DNA of 64,000 nucleotides from Tillus elongatus. Taxonomy: Eukaryota > Arthropoda > Insecta > Coleoptera > Cleridae. The position numbers and the translations under genes were made by a program. Location of the stretch: the NCBI GenBank assembly GCA_964006375.1, contig OZ023262.1:196293907-196357906 (forward strand). Reading direction: 5' to 3'. Under the pieces are notes generated by a model. That model had not been told where the DNA came from and did no database searches. It was given only the letters and a program-made list of their open reading frames with translations. Below, one piece after another: positions 1 to 10,833 of this stretch (its first letter is position 1; the number at the start of each line of letters is the position of its first letter).

Positions 1-3000
1 GGTGAAGTCCCAACGGACGTTTCCGGTTCTGGTGTATGAGTCGGTTTCCCTTATAAGCAAAAATGATGATGGCTCCTCCTTGTATAAAATATTCCGGAGG
101 CAAAATACCCCTCCATTCGGATCTCCGGGAGAGGGGTGTACAGGGGGCGCCAACATCAAGATTTAACATATCCTTTTCGAATATATGTGGCCTAAATTCT
201 AACCTGAACTCCGTCCACCATTTCCTCCAGGCTAACAGGCCCCAACTCCTCTTCCTCACCGAAACCCAAATCAGTGCCAAAACAGCCACTAATCACCTTA
301 ATTTCCCGGGGTATGAGCTCCTTACTGCCTTTAGATTGCATGGAGGCGTGTGCGCATACGTCCGTAGCAATCTACCCTGCACCAGACTTCCCAATTTAGA
401 AGCTGGAAGAAAAGACATACTATGGATAAAACTCTCTCTCAGGGCTGCAACTAAATTCATCTGTTGCATTTACCGGTCACCTTCTGACAACAACTTTGTC
501 CAGCTCTTTGACTACCTTTCTGAAAAAACCGACTATCTGATTTCTGAATATCCTTCCTCCGAGGTCACTATTCTTGGCGACTTCAATGTACATAATAAGG
601 AATGGCTAGGATCTTCAAAAACCGATCCACAAGGGAGAGCAGCGGAGGCCTTTGCAGTCAGCAATTCTTTGGCCAATATGGTTCAGCAACCTACTTACTT
701 TCCTCGTATCCCAACACACAGCTCAAATCCCTTGGATCTCCTTCTTACTACAAATCCTGAATGCTATAAGATATCAGTCACCGCCCCCCTTGGTCGCTCA
801 GACCACGGCATGGTCACTGCTTCCTGTGCAATGCAACCCGAGGTCACACAGTCATCACACCCACGTATCGTTTGGCACTACAACTCCGCAAACTGGGACG
901 AAATGCGGGATTACTTTTCCTCATTTCCATGGGCGTCTGTCTGCTTCTCTCATCCTGACCCCTCTGATATCTCACAAAACGTCACCGAAATTATCCAAGC
1001 TGGCATGGAATTATTTATTCCACGTACACAGAAAACCTCTTCAGCCACTCAAAAGCCCTGGTTCTCTAAATCCTGTGACAAGGCCAGACTTGAAAAGGTC
1101 AAAGCTCACAAAACGCTTCTACACAATCCCAGTCAAGAAAATCGTCAAGCATTCAACGACGCAAGAAACCGCTATGTCCGCATTCTTTCTGAGGCAAAAA
1201 ACTCGTTTAATAACCACATCAAAAACAAAGTCCTCTCAAGCTCCAACGGCGGCAAACCCTTCTGGACTCTTGCTAAGTCTATTGGGAATAATTTCTGCAA
1301 GAGCACGTTCCCACCTCTTGTCTCAGGTGATGAAATTGTTTCTACCGCCCTGGGCAAGGCTGAACTTTTTGCTTCGTTGTTCGCCGGAAATTCTACTCTC
1401 AACCCACCTCCAAATGTTCAAACACCAACAGTCCCCAATGTCGCGCATAAAATGACTGATATCATTTTCAAAACTAAAAAGGTACGAAAGATGCTCTCTT
1501 CTCTTAATACCAGGAAAGCCTCTGGCCTTGACGAGATCCCAGCAATTGTTCTCAAAAAATGCGCACCAGAACTTGCTCCTGTCCTGACTCGTCTGTTTCA
1601 GATATCTTACAATAAAGGCATATTCCCTAGTAACTGGAAAACTGCTCGAGTACAACCCATCCCCAAGAAAGGATCCAAAGCGCTTCATAGCAACTACAGG
1701 CCTATTTCTCTCCTTTCAGTCATCTCTAAAGTGATGGAAAAGTATATAAACACCGAACTACTAAAATTCCTTGAAAAACACAGTCTAATCCACGACAGGC
1801 AGTATGGATTCCGTCAGCACAGATCAACTGCCGACCTCCTTTCCTTTGTCACCCATTCTTGGAACAAGTCTATGGAACAACACGGTGAATCCCAGATTGT
1901 TGCTCTAGACATATCCAAAGCATTCGACCAGGTCTGGCACGCAGCGCTGCTTAATAAACTTCCGGCCTATGGCCTACCACCAAAACTTTGTACCTGGACA
2001 GCAAATTTCCTCTCCAACAGGAGCATATCTGTTGTTGTGGATGGCCATTCCTCTAAACTGTATCCAATTAATGCAGGAGTTCCTCAAGGTTCAGCTTTAG
2101 CCCCTACTTTGTTTCTTCTCCACATCAATGACCTCCTCTCTAGCACATCCAACCCAGTTTACAGTTACGCGGACGACAGCACCCTCCACTCAAACATACA
2201 ATATTCTAAGCCTGTCTCTTTAGCCCAATTAGATGAGGATCGCAGACTCATGGAGGGTTCTGTCTCCGTAGACCTCCAAAAAATATTAGACTGGGGAAGT
2301 AGAAATCTTGTACAATTCAACCCCACCAAAACTAAGTCTTGCTTTCTTTCTCACAAGAGATACAGCAGCCCTAGACCCATCACAATGAACAACCAAGTTA
2401 TTCAAAGTAATGAGTCTTTTTCTCTTGTTGGCATTTCTGTGGATCGAAATCTTAATTGGCACCAACATGTTACATCAATTGCAGAAGCGGCTGCTAAGAA
2501 ATTGGGTTTCCTCTTCCGGGCTCGCAAATACTTTTCACCAACTAATCTCTATACCTTATACACTTCACAAATAAGGCCAAACCTCGAATACTGCTCCCAC
2601 ATCTGGGGTGCAGCTGCCGCTTCTACACTCGCTATCCTGGACTCCATTCAAAAGAGAGCTATACGTCTCATCGGTGACTCTACCCTCACCCAAAGGCTTC
2701 CATCCCTTGCCCACCGACGTGCCGTTGGTGACCTCTCTCTCTTTTATAGATATCTGCACGGGCACTGCTCAGAGGAGCTTTCCTCCATAATTCCCCCACC
2801 TGCTGCCCCCAGCAGATCTACCAGGGGAACAGAGCGAATGCACCCTTTTAATGTCCAGGTCACCAGACATAGAACATCTTGTTATGCCCGCTCTTTTGTC
2901 CCGAGGACTTCCAAGTTGTGGAATTCCTTGCCGGCACATGTTTTTCCTTCTACTCCGAACCTCCAAACCTTCAAGTCCAGAATTAACAAGCTACCTATTT

Positions 3001-3090
3001 CCTCCTTGTCAACACCCACGGTACGATAGTATTTAGGCTGTAAGCCCTCGTGGTGTGTTGTTGACATAAAAAAAAAAAAAATCACACGGT
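1..3090 (+). mobile_element. Non-LTR retrotransposon (Jockey/CR1 group), copy 1, near complete
   Basis: A LINE whose 5' end lies outside the window: the first 60 bases match the 5' region of the copy at 36.66-37.8 kb (-), which continues about 150-180 bases further upstream. The single long reading frame occupies 63-3029. The 3' end is a short untranslated tail followed by a run of 14 A at about 3068-3081. No LTR is present and no RNase H domain follows the RT, as in Jockey/CR1-type elements. The uninterrupted frame makes it the youngest-looking element in the window. The exact clade (CR1, L2, Daphne or Jockey) cannot be settled by eye. Confidence 0.93.
63..3029 (+). CDS. LINE pol protein: AP-type endonuclease plus reverse transcriptase
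   Basis: A 988-codon frame. Residues about 33-260 form an endonuclease/exonuclease/phosphatase (AP-endonuclease-like) domain: TETQ near 66-69, GDFN at about 172-175 and SDH at about 246-248 are its metal-binding/catalytic landmarks; it would nick target DNA. Residues about 500-780 are the reverse transcriptase: NYRPISLL (about 543), DISKAFD (about 616), GVPQGSALAP (about 672) and the catalytic YADD (702-705). The C-terminal 250 residues form the thumb and a conserved tail (NLEYCSHIWG) without RNase H. Three in-frame ATGs open the frame at 63, 66 and 69; the same start region, with two ATGs, occurs in the copy at 37.57 kb. There is no frameshift or internal stop, so it could still encode active protein. 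The family has a known role in target-primed reverse transcription; activity of this copy is inference. Confidence 0.93.
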   Translation: MMMAPPCIKYSGGKIPLHSDLRERGVQGAPTSRFNISFSNICGLNSNLNSVHHFLQANRPQLLFLTETQISAKTATNHLNFPGYELLTAFRLHGGVCAYVRSNLPCTRLPNLEAGRKDILWIKLSLRAATKFICCIYRSPSDNNFVQLFDYLSEKTDYLISEYPSSEVTILGDFNVHNKEWLGSSKTDPQGRAAEAFAVSNSLANMVQQPTYFPRIPTHSSNPLDLLLTTNPECYKISVTAPLGRSDHGMVTASCAMQPEVTQSSHPRIVWHYNSANWDEMRDYFSSFPWASVCFSHPDPSDISQNVTEIIQAGMELFIPRTQKTSSATQKPWFSKSCDKARLEKVKAHKTLLHNPSQENRQAFNDARNRYVRILSEAKNSFNNHIKNKVLSSSNGGKPFWTLAKSIGNNFCKSTFPPLVSGDEIVSTALGKAELFASLFAGNSTLNPPPNVQTPTVPNVAHKMTDIIFKTKKVRKMLSSLNTRKASGLDEIPAIVLKKCAPELAPVLTRLFQISYNKGIFPSNWKTARVQPIPKKGSKALHSNYRPISLLSVISKVMEKYINTELLKFLEKHSLIHDRQYGFRQHRSTADLLSFVTHSWNKSMEQHGESQIVALDISKAFDQVWHAALLNKLPAYGLPPKLCTWTANFLSNRSISVVVDGHSSKLYPINAGVPQGSALAPTLFLLHINDLLSSTSNPVYSYADDSTLHSNIQYSKPVSLAQLDEDRRLMEGSVSVDLQKILDWGSRNLVQFNPTKTKSCFLSHKRYSSPRPITMNNQVIQSNESFSLVGISVDRNLNWHQHVTSIAEAAAKKLGFLFRARKYFSPTNLYTLYTSQIRPNLEYCSHIWGAAAASTLAILDSIQKRAIRLIGDSTLTQRLPSLAHRRAVGDLSLFYRYLHGHCSEELSSIIPPPAAPSRSTRGTERMHPFNVQVTRHRTSCYARSFVPRTSKLWNSLPAHVFPSTPNLQTFKSRINKLPISSLSTPTVR

Positions 3091-4062
3091 GAAGAAAATT
3101 AAAGTACTTCCCGGATTATATCAAGAATATCATCACGTTATCAATTATATCAAAAAGAAGGAGGTCGACGGATAAGTAGCATACCTCGACGTAACTGAGG
3201 CGGAAACCTTCAGGTGACCTAGGACATGTAGTATATAGACCACCAATCCTTCAGGCGCAATCAAATCATCACCCGAACCAGAAACGAGCAGTATTTCGAA
3301 CACTTGTTAGCATAACAATTGCAGTAGATTAAGAACTTTATAGTGAACTACAGCATGCAAAACATACCTTGGAATAAGATGGATACAAAACGAAGTAAAT
3401 TGATATAGAGCTAGTTCAAGAAATACCAACAAAGAGAAAACGGACACATATGAGAAATATATGGATGACCGACAAAATGGTCATTCCTATCATGTATGCA
3501 AGGAAACCTCAGAAAATATTACTGAAAAACAAGGATATTTGTACTGTGTCTACATACAACAAAGATCGCCGCCATGCTTAGAAAAGAAAAGCCACCAATG
3601 AACACTCTCCACATCTCAGGAATGCCATGTAAAGGCAGAGATGTTTACATAGGACAAATTTAAATAAAAATATCCAAACATGGAGGCTGGGGCAATAACA
3701 ACACCTGCGAATACCGCAACCTGAAAAGTCGACGTTACATGACCATACTGTTTCAGAAAGCCATAGAGTCCTATTTCGCAAAACGGAGGTCCTTGCCAGA
3801 ATAAAAAATTATTATCAGCAAATAAGGTGGGGTTAAAATACAAAGACATCCCAATAATCTTAGCCAAGATGGTGGTTTCAAGTTAAGTAAAACCTGGTTC
3901 ATAGAATTAGCAACAGAAATGATTACAGTCTTTCTAAAACATACTATACATATCATTGTAAACAATGGTGACGTCATCTAAAGTATGGTGGTTTCAAGTT
4001 AAGTAGAACTTGGTGCATGGAATTAGCAACAGAAAGGTTTACAGAGACCATAGAAACATACC
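3091..4062. other. AT-rich stretch without recognisable gene; diverged direct duplication
   Basis: No coding family is recognisable. A segment with TGGTGGTTTCAAGTTAAGTA occurs twice (about 3868-3928 and 3983-4043), followed each time by sequence containing GTGACGTCATCTA, so a unit of about 115 bases is duplicated with divergence. Confidence 0.5.
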
Positions 4063-4112
4063 GTTGTTATAGATGAAGTCACCATACGGAATGTGACGTC
4101 ATCTATAACAAC
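4063..4112. repeat. 20-bp-arm inverted repeat (hairpin)
   Basis: Left arm 4063-4082 and right arm 4093-4112 are reverse complements with one mismatch in 20; the loop is 10 bases. Each arm carries the GTCAC/ATCTATAACAAC sequence of the neighbouring duplication. It may be the end of an unclassified foldback element. Confidence 0.8.
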
Positions 4113-5064
4113 CGCACTGCATTGTATGCGTGAGTCGTCTACGGCCAAGCAATCAATAAAGGCGGTTGTATCCTAGACAGGTGTAAGAAGGGTTATCAGA
4201 AAGATTTTTGCTTAGTTTCAGTATAGCTACCGAAGAAGTCCGCAGCTAAACCTAGCGAAACTTGTAGTAATCCAGCTTGGCCACAGCAATGAAGTCTGGA
4301 GGGCATATAGCATTACAAGTATTATATGATCAGTTAATATATATTCAATAAGATTGTAATAAACGCGCCGTAAATAATTTTACTGAAATGCTAACTATAG
4401 CAAAATAATATTTAACTTTTTATATCGAAAGAATACAGTTTCCCTTTATCATTACAGCAAAATATGTTATTTATACAATTTATATTTTTAAGAAAATTAT
4501 TGTCATTAAACAATTAAAACTAAAAATAATTAGCCTCAGTTGGAGAACCAATTAAACGAGTTTATTTATTTCCAAGAACATATCCAAAATGCACCGTAAC
4601 AGAATGTGATCTATTTAAAGAAACCTGAAGAATGATTCTTGACAGGAAATGCTTTAAAATCATAAAGGCAGGTATTCAGTGAAACTTCCACCAATGATCT
4701 AGATATGTTGAAGAAGAATTACACATAGTCTGGCCATGTGTTGTTAATGTATACCAAGTATCATTGAAAAGAGTAAGGTACTAATTAATATAACTGTACA
4801 TAACTATTACCGACATACGTGCTCAGCGAGGCATCACAGCCAGGCAGGTTCGACGTATGCTCAAGAACCAATCTGGTGTCAATAACCAAAGCCTGCAGGC
4901 TATACAAACAATATATTATAATCATCTATTAATGCGAAAAAACCAGATCGAAGAATTTTTGCTCTCCAAATCTTGTTCGTCAAACTCTCAATGTACTTAA
5001 ACGGGTTTTATTTACTTTGGTTACTTAAAAAATCCACATGTTAAAATAAACCTTGGGATTTTAT
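4113..5064. other. No recognised feature
   Basis: AT-rich sequence without a plausible coding frame or RNA gene. A weak hammerhead-like string near 4231-4262 was considered and rejected. Confidence 0.5.
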
Positions 5065-5960
5065 AAAAGTCTAGAAGCAGCAAGTGCGTTATAGTAGGGA
5101 ATTTTCATTAAAATGTTAATAGCAAATATGTCTTTTCTTAACGAAAACAGGCATCCAATTTAGTTACCAGTATAACCTATATAGTGAAAACAATATACAA
5201 TTTTTCCTCAAAAGCTTTATTGTTTGAAAAACTACAAAAATTTTCCGAAAATAAACTTTAACTGTTCCTGAAAAAGCGGGTCCGATTTTCCTGGCCAACG
5301 AACTTCTTCAAGCTATATACCCACCTGCTAAGATATAATTATGCATAAAATGCTTTTCGACAAAACTTCGAAAATCGGAAAACGTTTCTTCACAATAACT
5401 TATTAAACATTTATTATTGATTACCAAAATTTCGCAAAAAGTTTACAATAATTTCTACGGAAACATAAAAAAGTTGTGTACGGGACCTCGATTTTTTCAC
5501 GAATAATATAAACGAAAACCTCTGAATGCGCCATTTTCATGGGACACTGCTATATATTGGTAAAAACGCCGTATCATAATTTTTAATATGTGCCAAAAAT
5601 GTGAAACAGTTGAGACAAACAGAAAAAGTCTGGACGCAGCAAGTGCGTTATGGTAGTAAATTTTCGTCAAAATGTTTTTAATAGCAAATATGTGTGTTTT
5701 TTTTAAGAAATCAGGCATCAAATTTGGTAACCAGTATAACCTAGATAGTAGAAACAATGTACCACGTTTCATCAAAATAACTTTATTGTTTGAAAATTTA
5801 CAAAAATTTCCGAAAGCAAACTTAAAGTGTTCCCGAAAAAACTGATTTCTTGGTCAACCTTATAGGTTAATAGCAAATTGAGCTATTCAAATTTGAAGCA
5901 TTTAATGCAAATTCGCTACCATAACTTTAAAACATTCTTCTTGAGACATTTGCTTTCCAT
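5065..5960 (+). repeat. Family X repeat fragments (two A-motifs, same orientation)
   Basis: Two copies of the A-motif (core GCAGCAAGTGCGTTATRGTAG) begin at about 5065 and 5625, each followed by the family's subterminal sequence (ATAGCAAATATGT, then GTAACCAGTATAACC). Between them lies the CGCCATTTTCATGGGAC segment that also follows the motif in the 10.8-kb copy. A partial inverted A-motif (TTCGCTACCATAAC) ends the block at about 5915-5930. There is no coding capacity. Confidence 0.75.
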
Positions 5961-6243
5961 AGCCCGTATTAGTTTCAGGTGCTTTGCTTAAATGTTGCCA
6001 CTTGTTACGTTTCACATCGCGACTTTGACGTTTTGAGGAAAACCCCAATTTATTTTTCTTTAAATGTCTATTACTTTTTGTCTTTTAACTTACAGATATA
6101 GATTTTAGTAGGTATTTTACCTATAATGATATAAAACCGCGTACCAAATTTGGCTGCCCTTACTTGGTTATTTCCGCAGATATAAATTTTTTCTTCGAAA
6201 CAGGATAACTGAAGATTGGAAGCCGCGATGACCACTGATGAGT

Positions 6244-6392
6244 GAAATTTGAAGACTCCAATTTATCACAATATAGTTTTGAGACCTCACGATCGTTTAG
6301 TTTATCTATGCCTCCGATGACGCTAACATTGCCAGCGAAAGGATCGTCATGTCTAAAAAATGTATTATGATGAATTGGATTCTTCAAATTGT
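6244..6392. ncRNA. Foldback repeat with hammerhead-like core (family 2)
   Basis: Left arm 6244-6298 and right arm 6338-6392 are reverse complements at roughly three quarters identity. The plus strand of the centre reads CCGATGA (6314-6320), a stem of the form CGCT...AGCG, GAAA (6337-6340) and GATCGTC: a hammerhead core with one change in the CTGATGA box. The minus strand carries the mirror remnant (AAACGATCGTGAGG). The same arms recur near 38.6, 41.5, 62.1 and 63.5 kb. Probably inactive. Confidence 0.6.
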
Positions 6393-6509
6393 ACTTATTT
6401 GAAACAGGACTCATACTCTTGAACTTCTCTTCTGTGAAATTCTCTTCATGTACAGATATGGTCTCTTGTACGGCTTCCCTCATATGTGTCAGTAGTATTA
6501 GCAGTGGTG

Positions 6510-7163
6510 GAGAGGCCAACGCCAAGCAAGTAGGCCACCATGGACCCTTTTTGCCCACTCCAGCAACCCAGCAACCATGCTCTACTCCTCCTCGGTTCCG
6601 TCGCCAAACCGCCTCGACCTCGAGATGAAGGCCGTGACGGTCTTCAATTGGACGGTACTTACCTGATTCCTCCGCAGAGTTCTCGATCCGAACAATTCTG
6701 CTTGAAGACTCCCAAAAGCCTCGCATTCGCACAGGTAGTGGTAGAACGTTTCCTCATCCTCGCCGCATTCCTGACAAATGGGATCCCTCTCTACGCCTAT
6801 CAATGCGAGGTGTCTTCTAAGGGCGCAGTGGCCTGTAAGCACCCCAAGGATGTGGCGAAGCGTAGGTCGACTCCTTCCGAGTAGCCAGACAGCTTTATCT
6901 CTGTCCGGACCCTCCACAAAGTCCCTCGCCTGCCTGCAGCCACCCACCGACCCCCAGTGCCTCTTCATTGCTTCCTCGGTCCACCTGTCTAAGGCGACAG
7001 AGACCGTCTTCCTACTTATACGTATCGCCGGCTCCGGACCACAGAACGGCCGCCGGAAACCAAGCCTTGCGAGATTATTCGCGACCTCATTCCCGCCATA
7101 TGTGTCAGAAACACTTTGCATTTCTCTTCCTCTCAGATGAGAGGGACGATTAATACATCGCAA
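6510..7163 (-). pseudogene. 3' end of an R1/LOA/Jockey-like LINE: RNase H tail and C-terminal zinc motif
   Basis: A 193-codon open frame (6582-7163) on the minus strand represents the C-terminus of a LINE polyprotein. It opens with GNEVANNLARLG, the last RNase H motif (usually GNE.AD.LA; here the Asp position is Asn, so probably not catalytic). It ends with CQECGEDEETFYHYLCECEAF-like spacing, the C-x2-C-x8-H-x4-C knuckle typical of R1/Jockey/LOA C-termini. Everything upstream (endonuclease, RT, most of RNase H) is missing, which fits 5' truncation during target-primed reverse transcription. The base composition is clearly more GC-rich than the flanks. The 3' end is not precisely defined. Confidence 0.8.
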
Positions 7164-7500
7164 AGTTGGTTACAAAACATGGGAGAGAAATGTGCGATGA
7201 TACAAATGTTGATTACAGCATCGAACATGTGGGGGAATGTAAATATTTTGATTAAGAAAAATATGTATTCGACTTTTGGTCGCGCATTCTCTTCCACATT
7301 GCTTATCACACAGGCTCAACCTGCAGTTTGAAACAAAACGTTTAGACGTAGGCAATCGGGAGTACTTTCCAACTCTTAAATCTCTTGTTTAATCAGCCGA
7401 TTGCAGTTTATACATAATCGAAAGCCCGACTCCAAGATATGCAAGAGAGGATGCAGAAGTTCATGACGTCGACGTGTAGGAATCTCCATTTTATGCGTAT

Positions 7501-7504
<4 letters not shown>
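7164..7504. other. No recognised feature
   Basis: Unassigned AT-rich sequence between a LINE remnant and a (TA)n array; no coding family seen. Confidence 0.4.

Positions 7505-7596
<92 letters not shown>
7505..7596. repeat. (TA)n microsatellite
   Basis: About 46 uninterrupted dinucleotides. The right side abuts the family X right module (CACCGATAACTCAAAAAATA); the left side is unrelated sequence. Confidence 0.98.
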
Positions 7597-7599
<3 letters not shown>

Positions 7600-9325
7600 A
7601 CACCGATAACTCAAAAAATAATGGGCCGATTTTGATTAAATTTGGTATGTACCTTCCCCTCGCAAGTGAATTGGATAAGTTCGTTATCCAGGAAAATCGG
7701 AGCAGTTTTTGCGGGAAAATTTTGAGTTTTCTTTGGGAACATTTTTGTATCTCCGAAAATAACAGAGCTATGACAAACAAATTTGACGTATACGTTTCTA
7801 CTATCAAACTTACCCCACACACCAAGACCTCTAAGTTAAAATAAAAAAAAGTTATAGGCATTTAAAGAAAAAAATTTGGGTGCCACTGGTGATCAGAGGA
7901 AAGCACGAAAACAAACCATTTTGTGTGAATAACAAAACCAATTGAATATTACATACAACGGTTAAGTTTTTTGGCGCAAAAGTGTCAAGAAGTAGCAGAA
8001 CAAATATTTTGAAAATTTTATAATTTTTCTTCTTGAAACGTCAAAGTTGCAATTTGAAACGTCAAAATTTGCAATTTGCAGACAACGAATTTGAAGCAGA
8101 TACAAATTATGCCGAAAAAACATCTTAATAAGTGTGTTTCACAAAGCCTTATGTTTCAGCTTCAACCATCACTGTCCTTCATTTTGGTAAAATATTTTCG
8201 GAAAGTCGATTTCAATAGACCATCTTTCTGATGCTCAGGCAGTGGTTTCCGCTATAGAGTTTATGGTTTAATAGTCTATATTTTAACAAATTTTCGTACA
8301 AAAAATTCGTTACTAAGAAGACCGCGACTTATGAACTTTAAATAGATTTCTTCAAAATACGGGGCCAGTTTCAGTTTTTGCCTGTTTATACATATACACG
8401 TGACGCATTTTTAGCGTAAAGCTCAATATATCCGTTATTATACAACATATAAAGAAAAAGTATATACGTTAATTATAGGGTGTCTCGAGCTGTATCTTAT
8501 AAACCTATTTTGATAATTACAGGTGGCCCATAAGTCGTTGGTGACATACGCTTTATTTTTTTAGTAAAACAGCCCCTATGTTATTGCATTTTTGTGTTTT
8601 TCATCAAATTATAATGCATGAGTGTAAGGAAAAAAATGATATTATTAATCGTTTTTGAGTTATTTCAATTGTTTTGCAACTCTTCACGTTTTTGATACAT
8701 ATTTCAAACGCATATCACAAACTGTGATATGGCGTTTTTATCATTAGATAGCGGAGCTCCATGGAAATGACGTATTCAGAGAGCTTTTTCTTTGTATTAC
8801 TTGTCGAAAAAATCGAGCTGCCTTATACAGGCACTCTCAAATAGTGGCTGAAGTTGAAAACTTTTTGCAAAACCTTTTTATGTGATATGAAATTTATGTG
8901 ATACGTTGGTAATGAATAATAAATGGTTAGTAAGTTATTATAAAAAAAGTGGTCGAATTTTTGTGAAAAATATAATTTAGTGTAACATTACTGAAGCCAA
9001 TTTATGTAAAAGTAATTATAATTTTTTTTTTCAATTTTGGTTCTAAAGCTGTTTGTGAATAATTATATCTTGTCAGGTGTGTAAATAGCTTAAAGAGGTT
9101 CGTTGGCCAGGAAAATCGGACCAGTTTTTCTGGAACTTTTAAAGGTAATTTTCGGAAAATATTTGTACTTTTTTAAACAACAAAGCTATTTTAATGAAAT
9201 ATGTACATTCTTAGGTTATACTATCACACAAATGTCTCTCTTGTAAAAACAACAAATATTTTACATTAAAAACATTTTTACGAAAATAAGCTACCATAAC
9301 GTATTTGCAGCGCCCCGAACTTTTT
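7597..9325 (-). repeat. Family X, near-complete copy (about 1.73 kb)
   Basis: Read from its A-motif end (minus strand, about 9284-9325), the module order is A-motif, subterminal block, a block with GACGCATTTTTAGCG (about 8400-8550), a 'left' block (CGCGACTT...CGGGGCCAGTTTC, about 8320-8380), a palindrome near 8287-8312, a block containing GTGCCACTGGTGA and two AACGTCAAA boxes (about 7885-8280), and the 'right' block (ATGGGCCGATTTTGAT) that abuts the (TA)n array. The same order is found at 10834-12370 and, interrupted, at 29125-30790. No open frame of note, so it is non-autonomous or non-mobile. Confidence 0.75.
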
Positions 9326-9689
9326 GTATGAGCTGCTTGGGATTCTTGAAGTAAGAAACGCGATTGTTTATGTAAATAAACTAAAATCGGGATTCTTGTG
9401 TATAAGAGGGGAGCTTACGAGTATGAGACCTGTTTCAACGCATTTTCGCCATTTGTTGACCTTTTGTGAACATATCCTTTACATAAAATATCCATGTGCG
9501 GCGCTTTTGGAAAACATTCTGGATGGGGCTATCCCATCAAGATCGATTTTGAATACGATTTTCTTGAAAACTGTGCATTTTTTTAGGTGGGCCCATGGGC
9601 ACTTTAGATTAGTTGGTCGAATACTACATCATACTAAAATTTTCGCAAAATTCTTCGAGAGCCATTTTCCCATATACTCTGTGCGGTGT

Positions 9690-10130
<441 letters not shown>

Positions 10131-10139
10131 TATTTTATT

Positions 10140-10833
10140 ACTATTAAAATTATACCATTATGATAATGCTATTATTATACCAGAATAAATTGTTAGTCCT
10201 AGAATCCAAATACAGTTGAGAAAAGAATCTCGTTTATGTGTCCTACACTCTTAACTGTTTTCCGTCCTATAATATTTTTTAATCGTTTTACAATTTTGGC
10301 GAAGCACGACAAAAGCTCAGTATGTTTCTTAACCTATTTTATATATAAATGAACCGACAATGGTTCCATTATTCATTTTTATAATTAGTTAGTAGAAAGT
10401 TAATCTAAGACTAGATTAACCATAAAAATAGAAATGTAATTTTTCCTAGGCAGAATCAATTCAGCGATGGTATAATAATTTATTACGTTTTGAAAGGCCT
10501 ACTCGACATTATTTTCATGCACGAATAAAACGTCCATCATGTTCGATATTTCAAAACATTACTAATTGAATTTGGTTTTTGTCGGCAGTTTCTTACATGG
10601 TGTTTAACATTATTCAAACGTGACCGTGCTTAATACATAATTGAAGTTGTTTTGATGGTTTATATTTAATAGCAAGAATAGTTTTTGCCAAAAAATTATT
10701 GTTTTGTATAAAACATAAATGTCTGCATTTATTGTAGCCTGTTTGGTAAATGTACTAACACCTGATAGCGCTTTACTGCTGTACTATATTTACGAGAAGC
10801 GTAATTTGGTCTTCTTTGATACGATTTAAAAGC
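10140..10833. other. No recognised feature
   Basis: AT-rich unassigned sequence; no coding frame, RNA gene or known repeat end was identified. Confidence 0.4.

Noticed and set aside
1323..1688. Minus-strand frames inside the intact LINE (also 1172-1402, 2286-2468, 2565-2966) and the plus-strand frame 652-1455
   Set aside because: They overlap the well-supported pol frame in other frames and show no domain.
3578..3977. Overlapping minus-strand frames of 67-83 codons
   Set aside because: Several frames are open at once in low-complexity AT-rich sequence; no family.
4225..4265. Hammerhead-like string CCGAAGAAGTC...GCGAAAC
   Set aside because: The first box has the wrong second base, stem II does not pair well and no GTC follows at a suitable place.
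6160..6732. 190-codon minus-strand frame
   Set aside because: It joins the tail of the LINE remnant to the family 2 foldback; the second half is non-coding repeat.
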